Assembly (NCBI GenBank): GCA_963816155.1
Contig: CAWFJE010000001.1
Span: forward strand, 124,001-188,000
Direction: 5' to 3'
DNA length: 64,000 nt
From: JAXGXJ01 sp963816155
Lineage (GTDB): Bacteria; Actinomycetota; Thermoleophilia; RBG-16-64-13
Position 1 is the stretch's first letter. Every line of letters begins with the position of its first letter. This document shows positions 1-8,536 of this stretch, one piece after another. A program made the translations under genes and the position numbers. Under the pieces are notes generated by a model, which worked only from the letters and a program-made list of their open reading frames with translations, searched no databases and was not told the DNA's origin.

Positions 1-2
1 AC

Positions 3-467
3 TTCCTTAACGGCGAATGGCCCGACGATGCGGCCGATATCCGCCTCCTGTCTGCCTCTATGAGGAGGGCGGACGAGAAGATCGCGGCCAAACTCGCGGT
101 CGCAGAAGGCCAGATGGTCATCTATCTGCGCCGGCTCGTCCTCTACGATGGCAACCCGGCCATGAGCCACACGGAGCACATCATCTACGACCCGCGCAGA
201 CCCCTGGTCGAGTCGCAACTGCAGCTCACCTCCCTGCACGCCTTCCTAGAGTCTGGAGAGACGCATCGGTTCCCACGAGGCGCCCTCACCCTCAGCTCTG
301 TGAACCTCGACGAAGAGAGCGCCATCACCTTGGGTGAGTGTGAAGGTGCCTCGGCCCTGCGCCTCGAGCACGAGTTCCAGGACGAGGACGGCACCCCCGT
401 CAGTTGGGGCTGGTTCTTGCTGCGCTCAGACCTGTTCAGTCTGCGCGCTCGGCTCGGACCGCGGTGA
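3..467 (+). CDS. GntR-family transcriptional regulator, UTRA domain (5' partial)
   Basis: The reading frame is open from the window edge, so the N-terminal winged helix lies outside. The visible ~154 residues fit a UTRA ligand-binding domain: a strand containing LRRLVLYDGNPAMSH, a YDP step, then the tail with DGTPVSWGWFLLRSDLF. UTRA domains bind small metabolites and release the GntR DNA-binding domain. It ends 21 nt before the corrinoid protein gene on the same strand, so it may control that gene or an upstream methyltransferase operon. The family call is good; the ligand is unknown. Confidence 0.75.
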   Translation, partial: FLNGEWPDDAADIRLLSASMRRADEKIAAKLAVAEGQMVIYLRRLVLYDGNPAMSHTEHIIYDPRRPLVESQLQLTSLHAFLESGETHRFPRGALTLSSVNLDEESAITLGECEGASALRLEHEFQDEDGTPVSWGWFLLRSDLFSLRARLGPR

Positions 468-488
468 GAGCGAGACGAGAGGTCCGGC

Positions 489-1148
489 ATGGCCACTCTT
501 GATCAACTGCGTCGTGCCCTCATCGAACTCGATGAGGGCACGACGCTCAGGATCACCCAGGAACTCATGGCTCAAGACGGCCCCACTCCACTGTCGATCC
601 TTGCCACCTGTCAACAGGCTCTGAAGGTAGTCGGAGAGCGCTACGAACGGCAGGAGTACTACATCTCGGCCCTCATCATGGCAGGTGAGCTCTTCAAAGA
701 GGTGCTGAAACTGGTCAGTCCCCCTGCCTCCGAGATCGTCGTCGACGGCTCGGCGGGCACGGTCGTCCTGGGAACGGTGGCCAAGGACATCCACGATATC
801 GGCAAGGACCTTTTTGGCGGCGCACTCACCAGTTTCGGCTTCAGGGTCATCGATCTGGGTGTCGACGTGGCGCCTGAGACCTTCCTGACCGAGATCGAGC
901 GCTCGCGCCCGGACATCGTGGGGCTTTCCGGCCTTATCATGGCCGCCTTCGACAGCATGAAGAACACGGTCGCCCTCATTCGTGACCATGAGAAGGATCT
1001 CGGTTACCGGCCCCCCATAGTCCTGGGCGGAGCCGTCATCGACGGGCGTGTGTGTGAGTACGTGGGAGCAGACTCCTGGAGCACGGACGCCATGGAAGGC
1101 GTCCGTCTCTGCCAGCAACTGATGGCAGACCGAACCGGGGCCACGTAG
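489..1148 (+). CDS. Corrinoid (B12-binding) methyltransferase protein
   Basis: 219 aa. The N-terminal ~90 residues form the helical cap of methionine-synthase-type corrinoid proteins. The C-terminal Rossmann-like B12-binding domain carries the DxHxxG signature in GTVVLGTVAKDIHDIGKD; the His is the lower cobalt ligand. A GLSGLIMAAFDSMK segment and a GGAVID loop follow, as in MtbC/MttC/MtaC relatives. Such proteins carry a methyl group between a substrate-specific methyltransferase and a URO-D-type or MtrH-type acceptor enzyme. No substrate methyltransferase is adjacent, but a URO-D-family gene lies at 44243-45592. Substrate unknown. Confidence 0.9.
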   Translation: MATLDQLRRALIELDEGTTLRITQELMAQDGPTPLSILATCQQALKVVGERYERQEYYISALIMAGELFKEVLKLVSPPASEIVVDGSAGTVVLGTVAKDIHDIGKDLFGGALTSFGFRVIDLGVDVAPETFLTEIERSRPDIVGLSGLIMAAFDSMKNTVALIRDHEKDLGYRPPIVLGGAVIDGRVCEYVGADSWSTDAMEGVRLCQQLMADRTGAT

Positions 1149-1176
1149 GGAAGCTCACGATGGGTTTCTTCCCTAC
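1145..1176 (+). terminator. Candidate stem-loop after the corrinoid gene
   Basis: A perfect 9-bp inverted repeat (GTAGGGAAG / CTTCCCTAC) with a 14-nt loop overlaps the stop codon of the corrinoid gene. There is no U-tract, so termination is only inferred. Confidence 0.4.
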
Positions 1177-1270
1177 AGTGGGCAACGCGCGCCACCAGCG
1201 TGGGAGGATATCCAGCCGGATAGGACCTTCTGCCCGGGAGCGCGCCGGTCCGGGCGGGTTGATGCCTTTC

Positions 1271-1314
1271 GTTAACCGAGCTTTAACACAGTGCCTGGCC
1301 AACCCCCTTACTGT
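1271..1314 (+). promoter_or_regulatory. Candidate Pho box and -10 element
   Basis: GTTAACC (1271) and TTTAACA (1282) are direct repeats exactly 11 bp apart, the spacing of PhoB/PhoP half-sites. A -10-like TACTGT starts at 1309, 27 bp after the start of the last unit (1282). The same layout recurs before pstS and the alkaline phosphatase gene. It would drive the 2TM and metallophosphoesterase genes. Confidence 0.6.
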
Positions 1315-1379
1315 GAGACGTGTGGCGGATTCGCGCGAGGCGCATCCGCAGACGACCCGATCTGAGAACCCGAGGGACC

Positions 1380-1781
1380 ATGAGGACCAGACGAACGACC
1401 GTTTCTCCTCCCTGTCTCACCGCCGACATCCTCGAGACATGGATGGAGGCGGATCGAAGCTCCATTGGCTTCCCGACTATGGTGGCGCCATCCACGTCCT
1501 CGCGGTACCTCTCGGGGTGCGAGAGGCTGATGGCACATCTGCTCGCCTTCCTGATGGGAAGCTGCAGCTTGCTCATGATCGACGTGGCCCGCGATCCCGG
1601 TGTCTCCTGGTCTCTGGCGGTGATCGGCATCTGGGCATCGGCGCTGGTGCTCCATGCCGTCCTGTACTTGGTGAGGTCATCGGGCGCAAAGAGGCGCGCA
1701 GCCTTCGCCGCCAGGCACGATGCGTCTCGGCAGACGCCTCGAGCAGCGCGAGCTCACCAGACCTCGCGCGACACCTTGTGA
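1380..1781 (+). CDS. Small 2TM-domain membrane protein
   Basis: 133 aa from ATG 1380, which has GAGGG just upstream. Residues ~68-117 form two hydrophobic helices separated by a short loop with DPGVSWSLAVIG, and the second helix contains LHAVLYLV. This fits the 2TM domain family (membrane anchors of unknown function). The C-terminus is basic and cytoplasmic. Its stop overlaps the GTG start of the metallophosphoesterase (GTGA), so the two are translationally coupled. The upstream Pho-like promoter suggests phosphate-responsive expression. Function unknown. Confidence 0.6.
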   Translation: MRTRRTTVSPPCLTADILETWMEADRSSIGFPTMVAPSTSSRYLSGCERLMAHLLAFLMGSCSLLMIDVARDPGVSWSLAVIGIWASALVLHAVLYLVRSSGAKRRAAFAARHDASRQTPRAARAHQTSRDTL

Positions 1782-2500
1782 CGACCGTAGCCTTCTTCTC
1801 CGACGTCCACGGCAACTTGGCCGCTCTGGAAGCGGTGCTTGCTGAGGTGCGCGCGCGGCACGTTGACCGAGTCTATTGCCTTGGCGATCTCGTGGGCTAC
1901 GGCCCCCATCCCAACGAAGTGATCGACGCCATCCGTGTCGAGGGCGTCTCGACCATCATGGGCAACTATGACGAGGGAGTGGGCTTCGACCTCGGCCACT
2001 GCGGCTGCTTTTACGCGGATGCCGAGGCGAAGAGAATCGGTGCGGCTTCCTACACCTTCACCTCAGACGCGGTCACAGTCGAGGGCAAGGCCTACCTCCG
2101 AGCGCTACCGCGAGAGCTGCGGTTGGAGATAGGAGAGCAGCGCGTCCATCTGGTTCATGGAAGTCCGCGCAAGATCAACGAGTATCTGTTGCCCACTCGC
2201 GACGAGCGCACTTTCGAGCGGATAGCGGCCGCCGAAACCGCCGACGTACTCGTCTTCGGCCACACCCATCGGCCTTGGCACAGAACGTTCGGTGAGGTCC
2301 TCTTCGTCAATGTGGGGTCCGTCGGCCGGCCGACGGACGGCGATCCGAGAGCCGCTTATACCGTCCTTCACTTGGGTCCAGGAACGACGGTCGAAGTCGA
2401 GGACGTGAGGGTAGAATACGATGTCGAGCGGACAGCTGCAGGGATAGTGAAGGCCGGCCTGCCGGTTGAACTGGCCGAGATGCTCCGCCACGGAGGCTGA
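1778..2500 (+). CDS. Metallophosphoesterase (YfcE/MJ0936-like)
   Basis: 240 aa from GTG 1778, chosen because it overlaps the previous stop and puts the first metal motif at the usual N-terminal place. Motifs in order: SDVHGN (Asp9, His11), GDLVGYGPHP, GNYD (in place of GNHD), HGSP and GHTHRPW. All canonical dimetal ligands are present, so it should hydrolyse phosphodiesters or phosphomonoesters in the cytoplasm. An upstream in-frame extension exists but shows no homology-like content. The candidate Pho box upstream of the 2TM gene links it to phosphate scavenging. Confidence 0.9.
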   Translation: MTTVAFFSDVHGNLAALEAVLAEVRARHVDRVYCLGDLVGYGPHPNEVIDAIRVEGVSTIMGNYDEGVGFDLGHCGCFYADAEAKRIGAASYTFTSDAVTVEGKAYLRALPRELRLEIGEQRVHLVHGSPRKINEYLLPTRDERTFERIAAAETADVLVFGHTHRPWHRTFGEVLFVNVGSVGRPTDGDPRAAYTVLHLGPGTTVEVEDVRVEYDVERTAAGIVKAGLPVELAEMLRHGG

Positions 2501-2593
2501 CCGCACCTGATTGTGGCCGAACGGGCCCATGCTCGCCGTCGCCTCACCACTGCCAAGCTCCACCGACGAGAGTCGACGACCGGTCGCCCCTTC

Positions 2594-3340
2594 TCAGGCG
2601 CCGAGGGCTTCCTTCAGGGGATCGTCATCCTTCGTCGGCCCTAGGCGATAGCCCACGCCGCGCACCCCATGAACGTCCACCCCAGCCTCGACCGTACGCA
2701 GTTTGTCGCGCAGACGCCGCACATGTACGTCGAGCGTGCGCGAAGAGGAGATGTAGCGGTGATGCCACACGCTCTCTGTGATCTCTTCTTTGCTGAACAG
2801 ATGCCCGGGCTGCGAGAGGAAGAGTTCCAGGAGCCCGTGTTCCTTGGGGGTGAGAGTCACTTCACCCTGGCCTGTGCGAAGAGAACGGGCGTCGTGGTCG
2901 AGTTCGATGTCGGAGAGATCGACTCCGTTGGCCGAGCGTGGCTTGGTCGGAGGCTCCACGGTACTCCGGACCCGGCGCAGATTCGCCGCTATTCGGGCCA
3001 GAAGAACATCGACGTCGAAGGGTTTGGTGATGTAGTCGTTGACGCCCAGAGCGAAGCTCTCCAGAAGGCGTTCCCTTTCCGACAGCGCACTGAGAATGAT
3101 CACCGGCAACCCCGGGCGCCGACGCAGAATCTCACGCGTGGCGCTCATGCCGTCCAGACCGGGGAGCAGCAGGTCCATCAGCACGAGATCAAAGGACGCC
3201 GCCAGCGCTCGTTCCAGCGCGGCGCGGCCGTCATACTCCTGGGTAACCTCATATCCAGCTCTGCGCAGGTAGTAGGCCAGCAGGTCGGAAATCGTGGCGT
3301 CGTCTTCGACGAGGAGGATGTGAGCGTCTTCTCGAGACAT
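2594..3340 (-). CDS. OmpR/PhoB-family response regulator
   Basis: 248 aa. The receiver domain (residues ~5-125) has the acidic pair Asp13/Asp14, phosphoacceptor Asp56 in LMDLLLPGLDG and Lys106 in TKPF. A C-terminal winged helix (~145-235) contains LTPKEHGLLELFL and the DVHVRRLRDKL recognition-helix region. It lies 9 nt after a 77-aa winged-helix gene and downstream of pstS on the same strand, so it is probably the local PhoB/PhoP that binds the 11-bp repeats. No histidine kinase gene is next to it. The PhoB role is inferred from context. Confidence 0.92.
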   Translation of the reverse strand: MSREDAHILLVEDDATISDLLAYYLRRAGYEVTQEYDGRAALERALAASFDLVLMDLLLPGLDGMSATREILRRRPGLPVIILSALSERERLLESFALGVNDYITKPFDVDVLLARIAANLRRVRSTVEPPTKPRSANGVDLSDIELDHDARSLRTGQGEVTLTPKEHGLLELFLSQPGHLFSKEEITESVWHHRYISSSRTLDVHVRRLRDKLRTVEAGVDVHGVRGVGYRLGPTKDDDPLKEALGA

Positions 3341-3348
3341 CGGACCTC

Positions 3349-3582
3349 CTAGCCAGCCGTCGGTCTCTGCATTTGGTAGCTCTTTGTCAGCGTAGTCAAC
3401 CTGCAGATCCGTCCGTCTTCACACAGTTCGGACAGCACGGGTTCCAGTTCCCCGGCTGAGAGGCCGGAGCGAGCTGCGATCTGGCCCCGAGTCAAAGGGC
3501 CATCCGCTGTCTGGAAGATCACAAGTATCTGAGCGTGGGCAGAGGGAGCCACGCGTTCTGCTATGGCTCCCTCTGCTCTCAC
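3349..3582 (-). CDS. Small winged-helix DNA-binding protein (hypothetical)
   Basis: 77 aa from GTG. The segment ILVIFQTADGPLTRGQIAARSGLSAGELEPVLSEL reads as a helix-turn-helix, and the following DGRICRLTTLTKSYQMQ reads as the wing. It covers the whole protein, so there is no ligand or phosphorylation domain. It sits between pstS (44 nt gap) and the response regulator (8 nt gap), probably in one phosphate-responsive transcript. It may fine-tune the operon. Exact family not recognised. Confidence 0.6.
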   Translation of the reverse strand: MRAEGAIAERVAPSAHAQILVIFQTADGPLTRGQIAARSGLSAGELEPVLSELCEDGRICRLTTLTKSYQMQRPTAG

Positions 3583-3626
3583 TGCACGGGGGTGCGGTGG
3601 GGGGGACTGGGCCGATTGCTTCGTGC

Positions 3627-4802
3627 CTACATCCCGTTGATCTGGTTGACCTTGTCGAGGGCGAGCGCCCTCAGGTCGTCAGGTAGGGGAGCGTAGCCGA
3701 GTTCCTGGGCGATGGTGGTCCCTTCTTCGAGCGACCAAGTCAGCCAGGCTTTCAGAGCATCAGCTTTGGCCGTGTCAGCCATCTTGTCGTAGGCCAGGAT
3801 CCAGGTGGCTCCCACTATGGGATACGCATCGGGATTCGGGCTGTTGGCCACCGAGAAACGCAGATCTTCGGGGAAAGTGGCCCCGGCAGCCGCGGCGGAG
3901 GTGGACTCGAGACTGGGCACTATGAAGGTACCGGCCTGATTCTGGAGCGAGGCCATGGTGAGGCCGGACTCGATGGCGTAGGAGAGTTCCACGTAGCCGA
4001 TGCTGCCTGCCTGCTGCTGGACGACCGCGGCCACGCCGTCGTTGCCCTGACCGCCGACACCCACGGGCCATTCGACTTCCTTGCCCTTGCCCACTTTGTC
4101 GGCCCAGGGCTGAGAGACTTCGTTCAGGTAGCTGGTGAAGATGCTTGTGGTACCGGAGGAATCGGAGCGGTGCACGACCTGGATGGCCTCATCGGGCAGG
4201 GTCACGCCTTCGTTGATGGCGGCGATCTTGGCGTCGTTCCACTTGGCGATCTCGCCCAAGAAGATGCCGGCCAGCGTGTCGGAATCAAGTTTGAGACCTT
4301 CGACACCCTCCAGATTGTAGGCACACACGACCGCGCCGAACACGGTGGGGATGTGCAGCACTTTGGCACCCGAAGCAGCCTCAGCAGCAGTGATCTCTTC
4401 GTCCTTCATGGGAGCGTCGGAAGCGCCGAAGTCGACGGTGAGCTTGGTGAACTGCTCGATGCCGCCACCCGAGCCGATACCCTGGTAGTTGATCTTGACT
4501 CCGGTCTGGACCATCTGGAACTCACCGATCCACTCTACATAGAGCGGCTTCGGGAAGGTGGCGCCGGCGCCGTTGAGGGAGGCGCTCAGGGCAGCCATGG
4601 TGGTGGTGGTTTCAGGAGCCATGGTGGTGGTGGGAGCCTCAGTCGTCTCGGGAGCCATGGTGGTGGTGGTTTCGGCGGCAGCCGTCGTCGTGGTGGTTTC
4701 TTCGTCGCCGCAACCGACGGCGATCAGGCCCATGAGAGCGATGGCCAGCAGCGCCACCGTGATTAGGGCCACGAGACCCTTCCTATTCCTGGAGAGAGAC
4801 AT
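3627..4802 (-). CDS. pstS: Phosphate ABC transporter substrate-binding lipoprotein PstS
   Basis: 391 aa. A lipoprotein signal peptide ends at AVGC (Cys ~31), followed by a Thr/Glu/Met-rich repetitive linker (~35-70). The mature domain begins with LNGAGATFPKPLYVEW and has GIGSGGG, DFGASDAPM and the HRSDSSGTTSIFTSYL phosphate-binding loop, all PstS hallmarks. It binds phosphate outside the membrane for PstCAB, whose genes are not in the window. GGAAGGA precedes the ATG. A three-unit Pho-like box lies upstream. It is followed by a small winged-helix gene and a PhoB-type regulator. Confidence 0.95.
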   Translation of the reverse strand: MSLSRNRKGLVALITVALLAIALMGLIAVGCGDEETTTTTAAAETTTTMAPETTEAPTTTMAPETTTTMAALSASLNGAGATFPKPLYVEWIGEFQMVQTGVKINYQGIGSGGGIEQFTKLTVDFGASDAPMKDEEITAAEAASGAKVLHIPTVFGAVVCAYNLEGVEGLKLDSDTLAGIFLGEIAKWNDAKIAAINEGVTLPDEAIQVVHRSDSSGTTSIFTSYLNEVSQPWADKVGKGKEVEWPVGVGGQGNDGVAAVVQQQAGSIGYVELSYAIESGLTMASLQNQAGTFIVPSLESTSAAAAGATFPEDLRFSVANSPNPDAYPIVGATWILAYDKMADTAKADALKAWLTWSLEEGTTIAQELGYAPLPDDLRALALDKVNQINGM

Positions 4803-4853
4803 TCTTGTTGTCCTTCCTTTCCTATTACTTGGTCCTCTGTCCTGCCGCCGTGA

Positions 4854-4918
4854 AGGCTACAGGCAGGCCACAATGGAGCGTTACGAATGCGTTAACTGAA
4901 GGCGACAAGTGCGTTAAA
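4854..4918 (-). promoter_or_regulatory. Pho-box-like repeats and -10 upstream of pstS
   Basis: On the minus strand, units TTTAACG (4918-4912), GTTAACG (4896-4890) and CGTAACG (4885-4879) lie in an 11-bp register (22, then 11 bp), with a weaker unit between. A -10-like TAGCCT begins at 4859, 26 bp from the start of the last unit. This is the best example of the repeated architecture in the window. Confidence 0.65.
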
Positions 4919-5013
4919 TCTCGGACCTGGGCCAGAGCGGACAGGCTGGAAGCTGCGCTCCAATGACGACGCCCTCCGGCCGATGCGCTCTTGTTTCGTT
5001 CCTCTTGCCGACT

Positions 5014-5046
5014 GTTAACCATGAGCCGACCGCGCCCGCCTAGACT
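5014..5046 (+). promoter_or_regulatory. Candidate Pho half-site and -10 upstream of alkaline phosphatase
   Basis: GTTAACC at 5014 and a -10-like TAGACT at 5041 are separated by exactly 27 bp start to start, as before the 2TM/metallophosphoesterase genes. A weaker GCCGACC lies 11 bp after the first unit; no clear unit lies 11 bp before it. The divergent pstS box is ~100 bp away. The rest of 4803-5136 shows no gene. Confidence 0.5.
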
Positions 5047-5136
5047 CGGGTTGCGCTCTGTTGCGGCCATGCCGAACCAGACCTCGGCTGACCGCGAGAG
5101 CGCTGCACATGACAAGGATGAGGAGGTACGAAGAGG

Positions 5137-6587
5137 ATGAGAGTGTCCACACTCAAGAGACATGGGTTCAAGACCACGGTCGGCGTCGCAGTGGCCATCA
5201 CCGGACTGGCCGCCGGCCTGGCGTTGTGGGGCGGTCCAAGCGCCCCGACGGTCGACGCAGCCTCCGCCAAGGTACCGAAACCGGCCAAGAACGTCATCGT
5301 GATGATCAGCGACGGTTGGGGCTACAACCACATCGCCGCGACAGACTACTATGGCGGCAGGAAGCAGGGATACGAGTCCTTCCCCGTGCGCTTGGCCATG
5401 AGCACGTACGAGATCGAGAGTGTCTCGGTCAGTGGCGCGGCCGCACAGGACAAGTTGCTGGGATACGACCCGGTTCTCTTCTGGAACGATTTCGCCTACG
5501 CCGATGCGCCCCTGGCGACCGACTCGGCCTCGGCCGCGACCGCCATGGCCAGCGGCACGAAAACCTACAACGGCGCCATTGGCGTCGACATCAGCAAGCA
5601 GGACTTAACGCTCATCACTGAGGCGGCGGAGAAGAAGGGCAAAGCTACAGGTGTAGTGACCTCAGTCGAATTCAGCCATGCGACGCCGGCCGGCTTCGTC
5701 GCCCACAACACTTCCCGCAACAACTACGCAGAAATCGCCAATGAGATGATCTTGGACAGCGCGACCGACGTCATCATGGGCTGTGGGGCACCCGACTACG
5801 ACGACAGCGGCAACCCTCTGGCGCCGGGCAGCTTCAACACGTACAAGTACGTCGGTGGCGAGACCACCTGGAACGACATCACGGATGACCTGATCGTGAC
5901 CGGCGCCGACGCCGACAACGATGGCGACGATGATGATTGGACCGTGATCCGCGACCGGCGCGACTTCCAGAAGATGGCTTTCGGTCCCACCCCGTCTCGC
6001 GTGCTCGGCATTCCGAGGGTCTACACCACACTTCAGCAGGCACGCGCGGGAGACGGCAAGGCCGATCCCTATCAGTCCCCGTTGACGAGACCGTGCCTTC
6101 TCTGCCGGAGATGTCGAGAGCAGCCCTCAACGTCTTGGACAATGACAAGGACGGCTTCTTCCTCATGATCGAGGGCGGCGCGGTCGACTGGGCGGGACAC
6201 GCCAATCAGACCGGCCGACTCATCGAAGAACAGACCGATTTCAACAAGACCGTCGAAGCTGTCATGGCCTGGGTGGCGCGGTACAGCAACTGGGGTGAGA
6301 CCCTGCTCGTAGTGACCGGCGACCACGAGACCGGGAACCTCTGGGGTCCGGGCTCGGGCATGGTGGATGGACTCGCCAGGTACGCTCCCATCATCAACAG
6401 AGGGCCGGGCAAGGTGCCCGGCGTGCAGTGGAACAGCGGCGACCACACCAACCAGCTGATCCCCCTCTTCGCCAAAGGCAAGTCCGCCGACTTTCTCAAG
6501 ACCTACGTCCGCGCGAGTGACCCGGTCCGCGGAGCCTACATCGACAACACCGACCTCGCCGAACTCTTGTTCCGAGTGACCAAGTAG
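5137..6587 (+). CDS. Secreted alkaline phosphatase, interrupted by a frameshift
   Basis: Two frames (5137-6080 and 6081-6587) join into one PhoA-type alkaline phosphatase. AGGAGG lies 10 nt before the ATG, followed by a Sec signal peptide (~1-43). The first part has ISDGWG (metal Asp59) and TDSASAATAMASGTKTYNG with nucleophile Ser130. The second part supplies VEGGAVDWAGHA-like residues, TGDHETG and SGDHTNQLIP. Reading must shift by one base at the C run 6077-6080; one extra C restores DPYQSPVDETVP as in relatives. This is either a real null mutation or a homopolymer sequencing error. It releases phosphate from organic esters outside the membrane. Confidence 0.85.
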
Positions 6588-6642
6588 CCCCCCTCCGGCA
6601 GCTGCGTCCACCCGCCGGACCGGCTGCCATCCCCTGGTCCGG

Positions 6643-6672
6643 GGAAAGGCCGCCCTCACAGGCGGCCTTTCC
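6643..6672 (+). terminator. Rho-independent-like terminator after alkaline phosphatase
   Basis: A perfect 12-bp stem (GGAAAGGCCGCC / GGCGGCCTTTCC) with a 6-nt loop is followed by a short TTC run. It lies between convergent genes and could act in both directions. Confidence 0.7.
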
Positions 6673-6744
6673 TTCAGCCGGAGCCATCCTATGAATGCGC
6701 GGCCGCCATAGAAGCCGGCCCGCGAGGGCGTGATCCACGTGCAG

Positions 6745-7506
6745 CTAACCCAGTTGGGTGGCCCGGCGGGCCTGGCGCAGGGCCAAGCCTCCGGTGAGCG
6801 TGGCGAAGCCCAGGATGACCCCCAGCCCGATCAGCAAGGGTTTCCACTCCCAGCCGGTGATGAGCAGTGAGCGCATCGCCTCATAGACATAGGTGGTCGG
6901 ATTGATGGTCGCCACCACTTTGAGCCAGCCGGCGGTGATGTACTCGGCGGGTACGAAGGTGGTGGAGAGGAAGATCAGGGGGAAGAAAGCGAAGGTGGCC
7001 GCTTCGGTCGCCGCACCGTTCTTGGTCTTGAGAGCCACGAAGACCGCGTATCCAGCAAAGGCCATCCCCCAGAGGAAGGCGAAGATCAACACGACCACCA
7101 GCCCCAGCGGCCCAGAGGCCGAGCGCAAGCCCATGGCAATGCCCAAAGCGAGGATCAGAATCACCTGGGCGGCGAGGAGCACCGCGCCGGCTACCATCGG
7201 TCCCCACACGAGGGCCAGACGCGAGGCCGGCGTCAGCAGCAGCTTCGTGAAGTAGCCCGACTCGATGTCGCGCACCAGCATCTGCCCAGCCGTTCCCGCG
7301 CCGCCCACCGAGGCCGAAACGATCGACACGGGAATGATGAAGGCCAGGTACGAACCTTGGAACCCAGGAAGGTCCGCCACAGAAGATAGTCCCGCGTTGA
7401 AGACGAAAAGAAAGAACACGCTGATGGCCACGTTCGGTATCAGCACGGCCGGCATGCGCAGGCTGTCCTTCAAGGACCGCGCGACGAGGAGCAGCACGTC
7501 GGTCAT
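6745..7506 (-). CDS. ABC-2 type multidrug transporter permease (DrrB-like)
   Basis: 253 aa from ATG 7506; this start overlaps the ATPase stop by 4 nt. Six hydrophobic segments are visible, starting near LIPNVAISVFFLFVF and ending in the PTTYVYEAMRSLL region and a last helix. The central ATEAATFAFFPLIFLSTTFVPAEY motif is typical of DrrB/ABC-2 permeases. It forms an exporter with the ATPase encoded upstream. Substrate (drug, lipid or glycolipid) unknown. Confidence 0.9.
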   Translation of the reverse strand: MTDVLLLVARSLKDSLRMPAVLIPNVAISVFFLFVFNAGLSSVADLPGFQGSYLAFIIPVSIVSASVGGAGTAGQMLVRDIESGYFTKLLLTPASRLALVWGPMVAGAVLLAAQVILILALGIAMGLRSASGPLGLVVVLIFAFLWGMAFAGYAVFVALKTKNGAATEAATFAFFPLIFLSTTFVPAEYITAGWLKVVATINPTTYVYEAMRSLLITGWEWKPLLIGLGVILGFATLTGGLALRQARRATQLG

Positions 7507-8465
7507 TCCGCCGCCCCTTCCCGACCCGCCATACGTAGACCTGTGGCGCGCAGGAACACATCGTCCAAAGTGGGCTCGCTCAGGGTGAGTCCCTGCAGCG
7601 GTACACCCCCCTCGTCGAGCGCTCTCACAAGTCCGGGAAGCCTGTCGGCAGCGGCCGCGAAGTAGCACGCCAGCTCGCTCCCCGAGAGTTTCTGAGAGGG
7701 TGCCTGCTCGCGGAGCACCTCCGCGGCCCGCTCCGCAAGCTCCGCGGACGCAAAGGTCATGGTCACCACATCGTTACCGATCTCCTTCTTCAGCGCCCGC
7801 GGCGCTCCCTGGGCCACGATCTTGCCTCGGTCGATGATGGCCACCTCGTCGGCCAGCTTGTCCGCTTCTTCCAGGTACTGGGTGGTCAGGAAGATGGTCA
7901 TGCCGCGCTCCTCGTTGAGGCGGCGCACCTCCTCCCAGATGGCCAGGCGACTCACTGGGTCGAGGCCGGTGGTCGGTTCGTCGAGAAAGAGTATCTCCGG
8001 GTCATTGACCAAAGCCAAAGCCAGATCGAGACGACGCTTCATGCCTCCGGAGTACTGCCCCACGCGCTTCTTCGGATCCACGTCGTCGAGACCCACCGTG
8101 TGAAGCAGCCGCTCGGCCTTGGCCCGAGCGGCGGTCCGGTCCGAAGAGAACAGGCGCGCTTGAAGGGCGAGCATCTCTGTCGCGGTCATCAACTTGTCGA
8201 GTCCGACCTCTTGCAGGGCTACGCCGATCCGGGCCCTGACCTCCTGCTGCTGGGTGGATACGTCGAAGCCGGCGACCCGCGCCTTACCCGAGGTCGGGGC
8301 GAGGATGGTGGTGAGAACCCTGACCAAGGTGGTCTTTCCCGAGCCGTTCGGGCCCAGGAAGCCGAAGATGTGTCCCGAGCCTATGGAGAGGTCGACGCCA
8401 TCCACAGCCTTGACGTCTTTGAAGTGCCGGGTGATGCCCTCAGCGATGATCCCGCGATCTCCCAT
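7503..8465 (-). CDS. ABC transporter ATP-binding protein (DrrA-like)
   Basis: ~320 aa. Walker A GPNGSGKTT, signature YSGGMKRRLDLA, Walker B ILFLDEPTTGLDP and switch His replaced by Gln in LTTQYLEEAD, which is typical of the daunorubicin-resistance DrrA subgroup. The C-terminal ~90 residues match the DrrA regulatory tail (ALDEGGVPLQGLTLSEPTLDDVFL). A GTG 18 nt further upstream (8483) is an alternative start; neither start has a clear Shine-Dalgarno. It is translationally coupled to the permease gene by an ATGA overlap. Confidence 0.92.
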   Translation of the reverse strand: MGDRGIIAEGITRHFKDVKAVDGVDLSIGSGHIFGFLGPNGSGKTTLVRVLTTILAPTSGKARVAGFDVSTQQQEVRARIGVALQEVGLDKLMTATEMLALQARLFSSDRTAARAKAERLLHTVGLDDVDPKKRVGQYSGGMKRRLDLALALVNDPEILFLDEPTTGLDPVSRLAIWEEVRRLNEERGMTIFLTTQYLEEADKLADEVAIIDRGKIVAQGAPRALKKEIGNDVVTMTFASAELAERAAEVLREQAPSQKLSGSELACYFAAAADRLPGLVRALDEGGVPLQGLTLSEPTLDDVFLRATGLRMAGREGAAE

Positions 8466-8536
8466 GGGAGGACTGATACCCACGGCCGGGGGATCCTAGC
8501 CTCGCCCCTCACGAAGACCGCGGCGTGATCGGCAGA

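Noticed and set aside
1160..1777. N-terminal extension of the metallophosphoesterase frame
   Set aside because: No domain in the extension; the 2TM gene occupies this stretch in another frame and couples to GTG 1778.
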